Source: Chelydra serpentina
Taxonomy: Eukaryota > Chordata > Testudines > Chelydridae
DNA length: 64,000 nucleotides
NCBI GenBank assembly: GCA_037349315.1
Contig: JBAIAC010000222.1
Coordinates: 558,001-622,000, forward strand
Direction: 5' to 3'
The first letter of the stretch is position 1. Each line of letters opens with the position of its first letter. Both the position numbers and the translations under genes were made by a program. Of this stretch, positions 63,215 through 64,000 are shown one piece after another. The notes beneath the pieces were generated by a model that did no database searches, was not told where the DNA came from, and saw nothing but the letters and a program-made list of their open reading frames with translations.

Positions 63215-64000
63215 CTGGTTTTGGGAGATCTGATAGCAGCCTTCAGTGGCGTGAAAGGAGAAACCCCCAGCGCTGCATTGAGCTCCAGGCTGGTTCATCG
63301 GGCGTGGGGGAAATTGACTTCTCAGCTGCTGAGCAGGGAGCCAGGGCACTTCTCTGGGAATGAGGGTTCCCAGCCTGACCCAGCTGCTTCATTGCCCCCT
63401 GGGGCCCTGCCGGCTGAGACTGTCCCTGAGGCCAGGCAGCGGCTCAGTGAGCTTTCCTGGGGTCGCTGGCAGGGCAGGAATATCCCACGCTAAGGGCCTG
63501 AGTTCAGCCATCGGGAAAGGCAGCAGCTTTGCTCCCCCCTTCTAAACAGAGCTCCCAGGCCGTGGTTCTCAGCTAAGGGTCCAGAGCCCCCACGGAGGGC
63601 AGTGAGCAGGTTTCAGGGGTGGATTTGCCAAACTAAACCAGCAAACAGGGCCGGCGTTAGACAGTCGTTGTGGCACGGGTGGGCTGTGGAGTTTTTATAC
63701 CATGTTGGGCGGGGGCCACAGAAAGAACAAGGCTGGGAACCCGGCTCCAGGGGATCCCGGAGAATAAAGACTCCGTCCCACTCGGTGCTGCCAACGCTCC
63801 TGATTTTGCCTTGAGTCTGATGAGAATTGTTGTTTTCCTTGAAGCCCCAGCTCCTGGAGTCAGGTGAAGACGTGATGATTTCAGCCTTCGCTCTTAAAGA
63901 CACAGGACGTTTCTAGCCCTTGTGGCTGAGGAGAAAGATTCACAATGTCTTCCCCGTGTGCCCTAAAGGCTCATCAAGCAGAAGGCAAATAAAAAGATCC

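Larger units (their letters stand above)
62130..64000 (-). repeat. Duplication block C, right arm (continues past the window)
   Basis: Inverted copy of 21,720-23,600 with Gly-like and Ile-like tRNA genes. Confidence 0.88.

Overview
The window looks like nuclear DNA from a turtle. No bacterial-style gene is present. The evidence is a dense mix of interspersed repeats typical of turtle genomes: CR1 LINE 3' ends whose tail decays into an ATTCTATGA-type repeat, a tRNA-derived SINE of the tortoise Pol III type sharing that CR1-like tail, a short hAT-type MITE (terminal TAGGGTGACCAG, 8-bp target duplications), LTR-like pieces with AATAAA signals, and vertebrate-type tRNA genes with no encoded CCA. 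I found no intact protein-coding gene. The longest open frames lie in tandem repeats whose period is a multiple of three.

Layout. 1-7,040: AT-rich sequence without a recognisable gene, interrupted by a 36-bp minisatellite (1,830-3,765). 7,040-13,400: a promoter-like segment (ZNF143/STAF-type motif plus TATA box, then a GTGAGT donor) followed by six degenerate copies of an exon-like module arranged as a higher-order tandem repeat with a 1.54-kb dimer period, then a related exon candidate with canonical splice sites (12,126-12,242). 13,528-13,657: three consecutive foldbacks, the central one a hairpin of about 90 nt with a stem of about 37 bp. 14,000-64,000: a tRNA nest.

The tRNA nest holds 34 tRNA genes or tRNA-like remnants: Thr, Ala, Asn, Arg, Val, initiator Met, Gly, Ile(TAT, intron-bearing), Phe, Lys, Gln and Ser. 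It is built from segmental duplications. Inverted pairs are 17.5-18.2/56.6-57.4 (Arg), 19.25-21.3/49.2-51.7 (Phe remnant, Val, iMet), 21.7-23.6/62.1-64.0 (Ile, Gly; runs off the window) and 27.8-29.0/47.3-48.5 (iMet plus a 57-bp minisatellite). A direct pair is 35.8-38.1/58.7-60.7 (Thr-Gln-Lys). A Lys-containing block occurs four times. Within pairs the copies often differ in anticodon (Arg TCT/CCT, Gln TTG/CTG, Gly TCC/TCT, Lys TTT/GTT, Val AAC/GAC), or one copy is broken by a small deletion. This reads as birth-and-death evolution of a tRNA cluster.

The tRNA genes share only the Pol III machinery through internal A and B boxes; most sound copies have a T4 or longer terminator just downstream. 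Nothing suggests operons. All calls come from reading the sequence by eye, so tRNA functionality, repeat family names and the splice model remain unverified.
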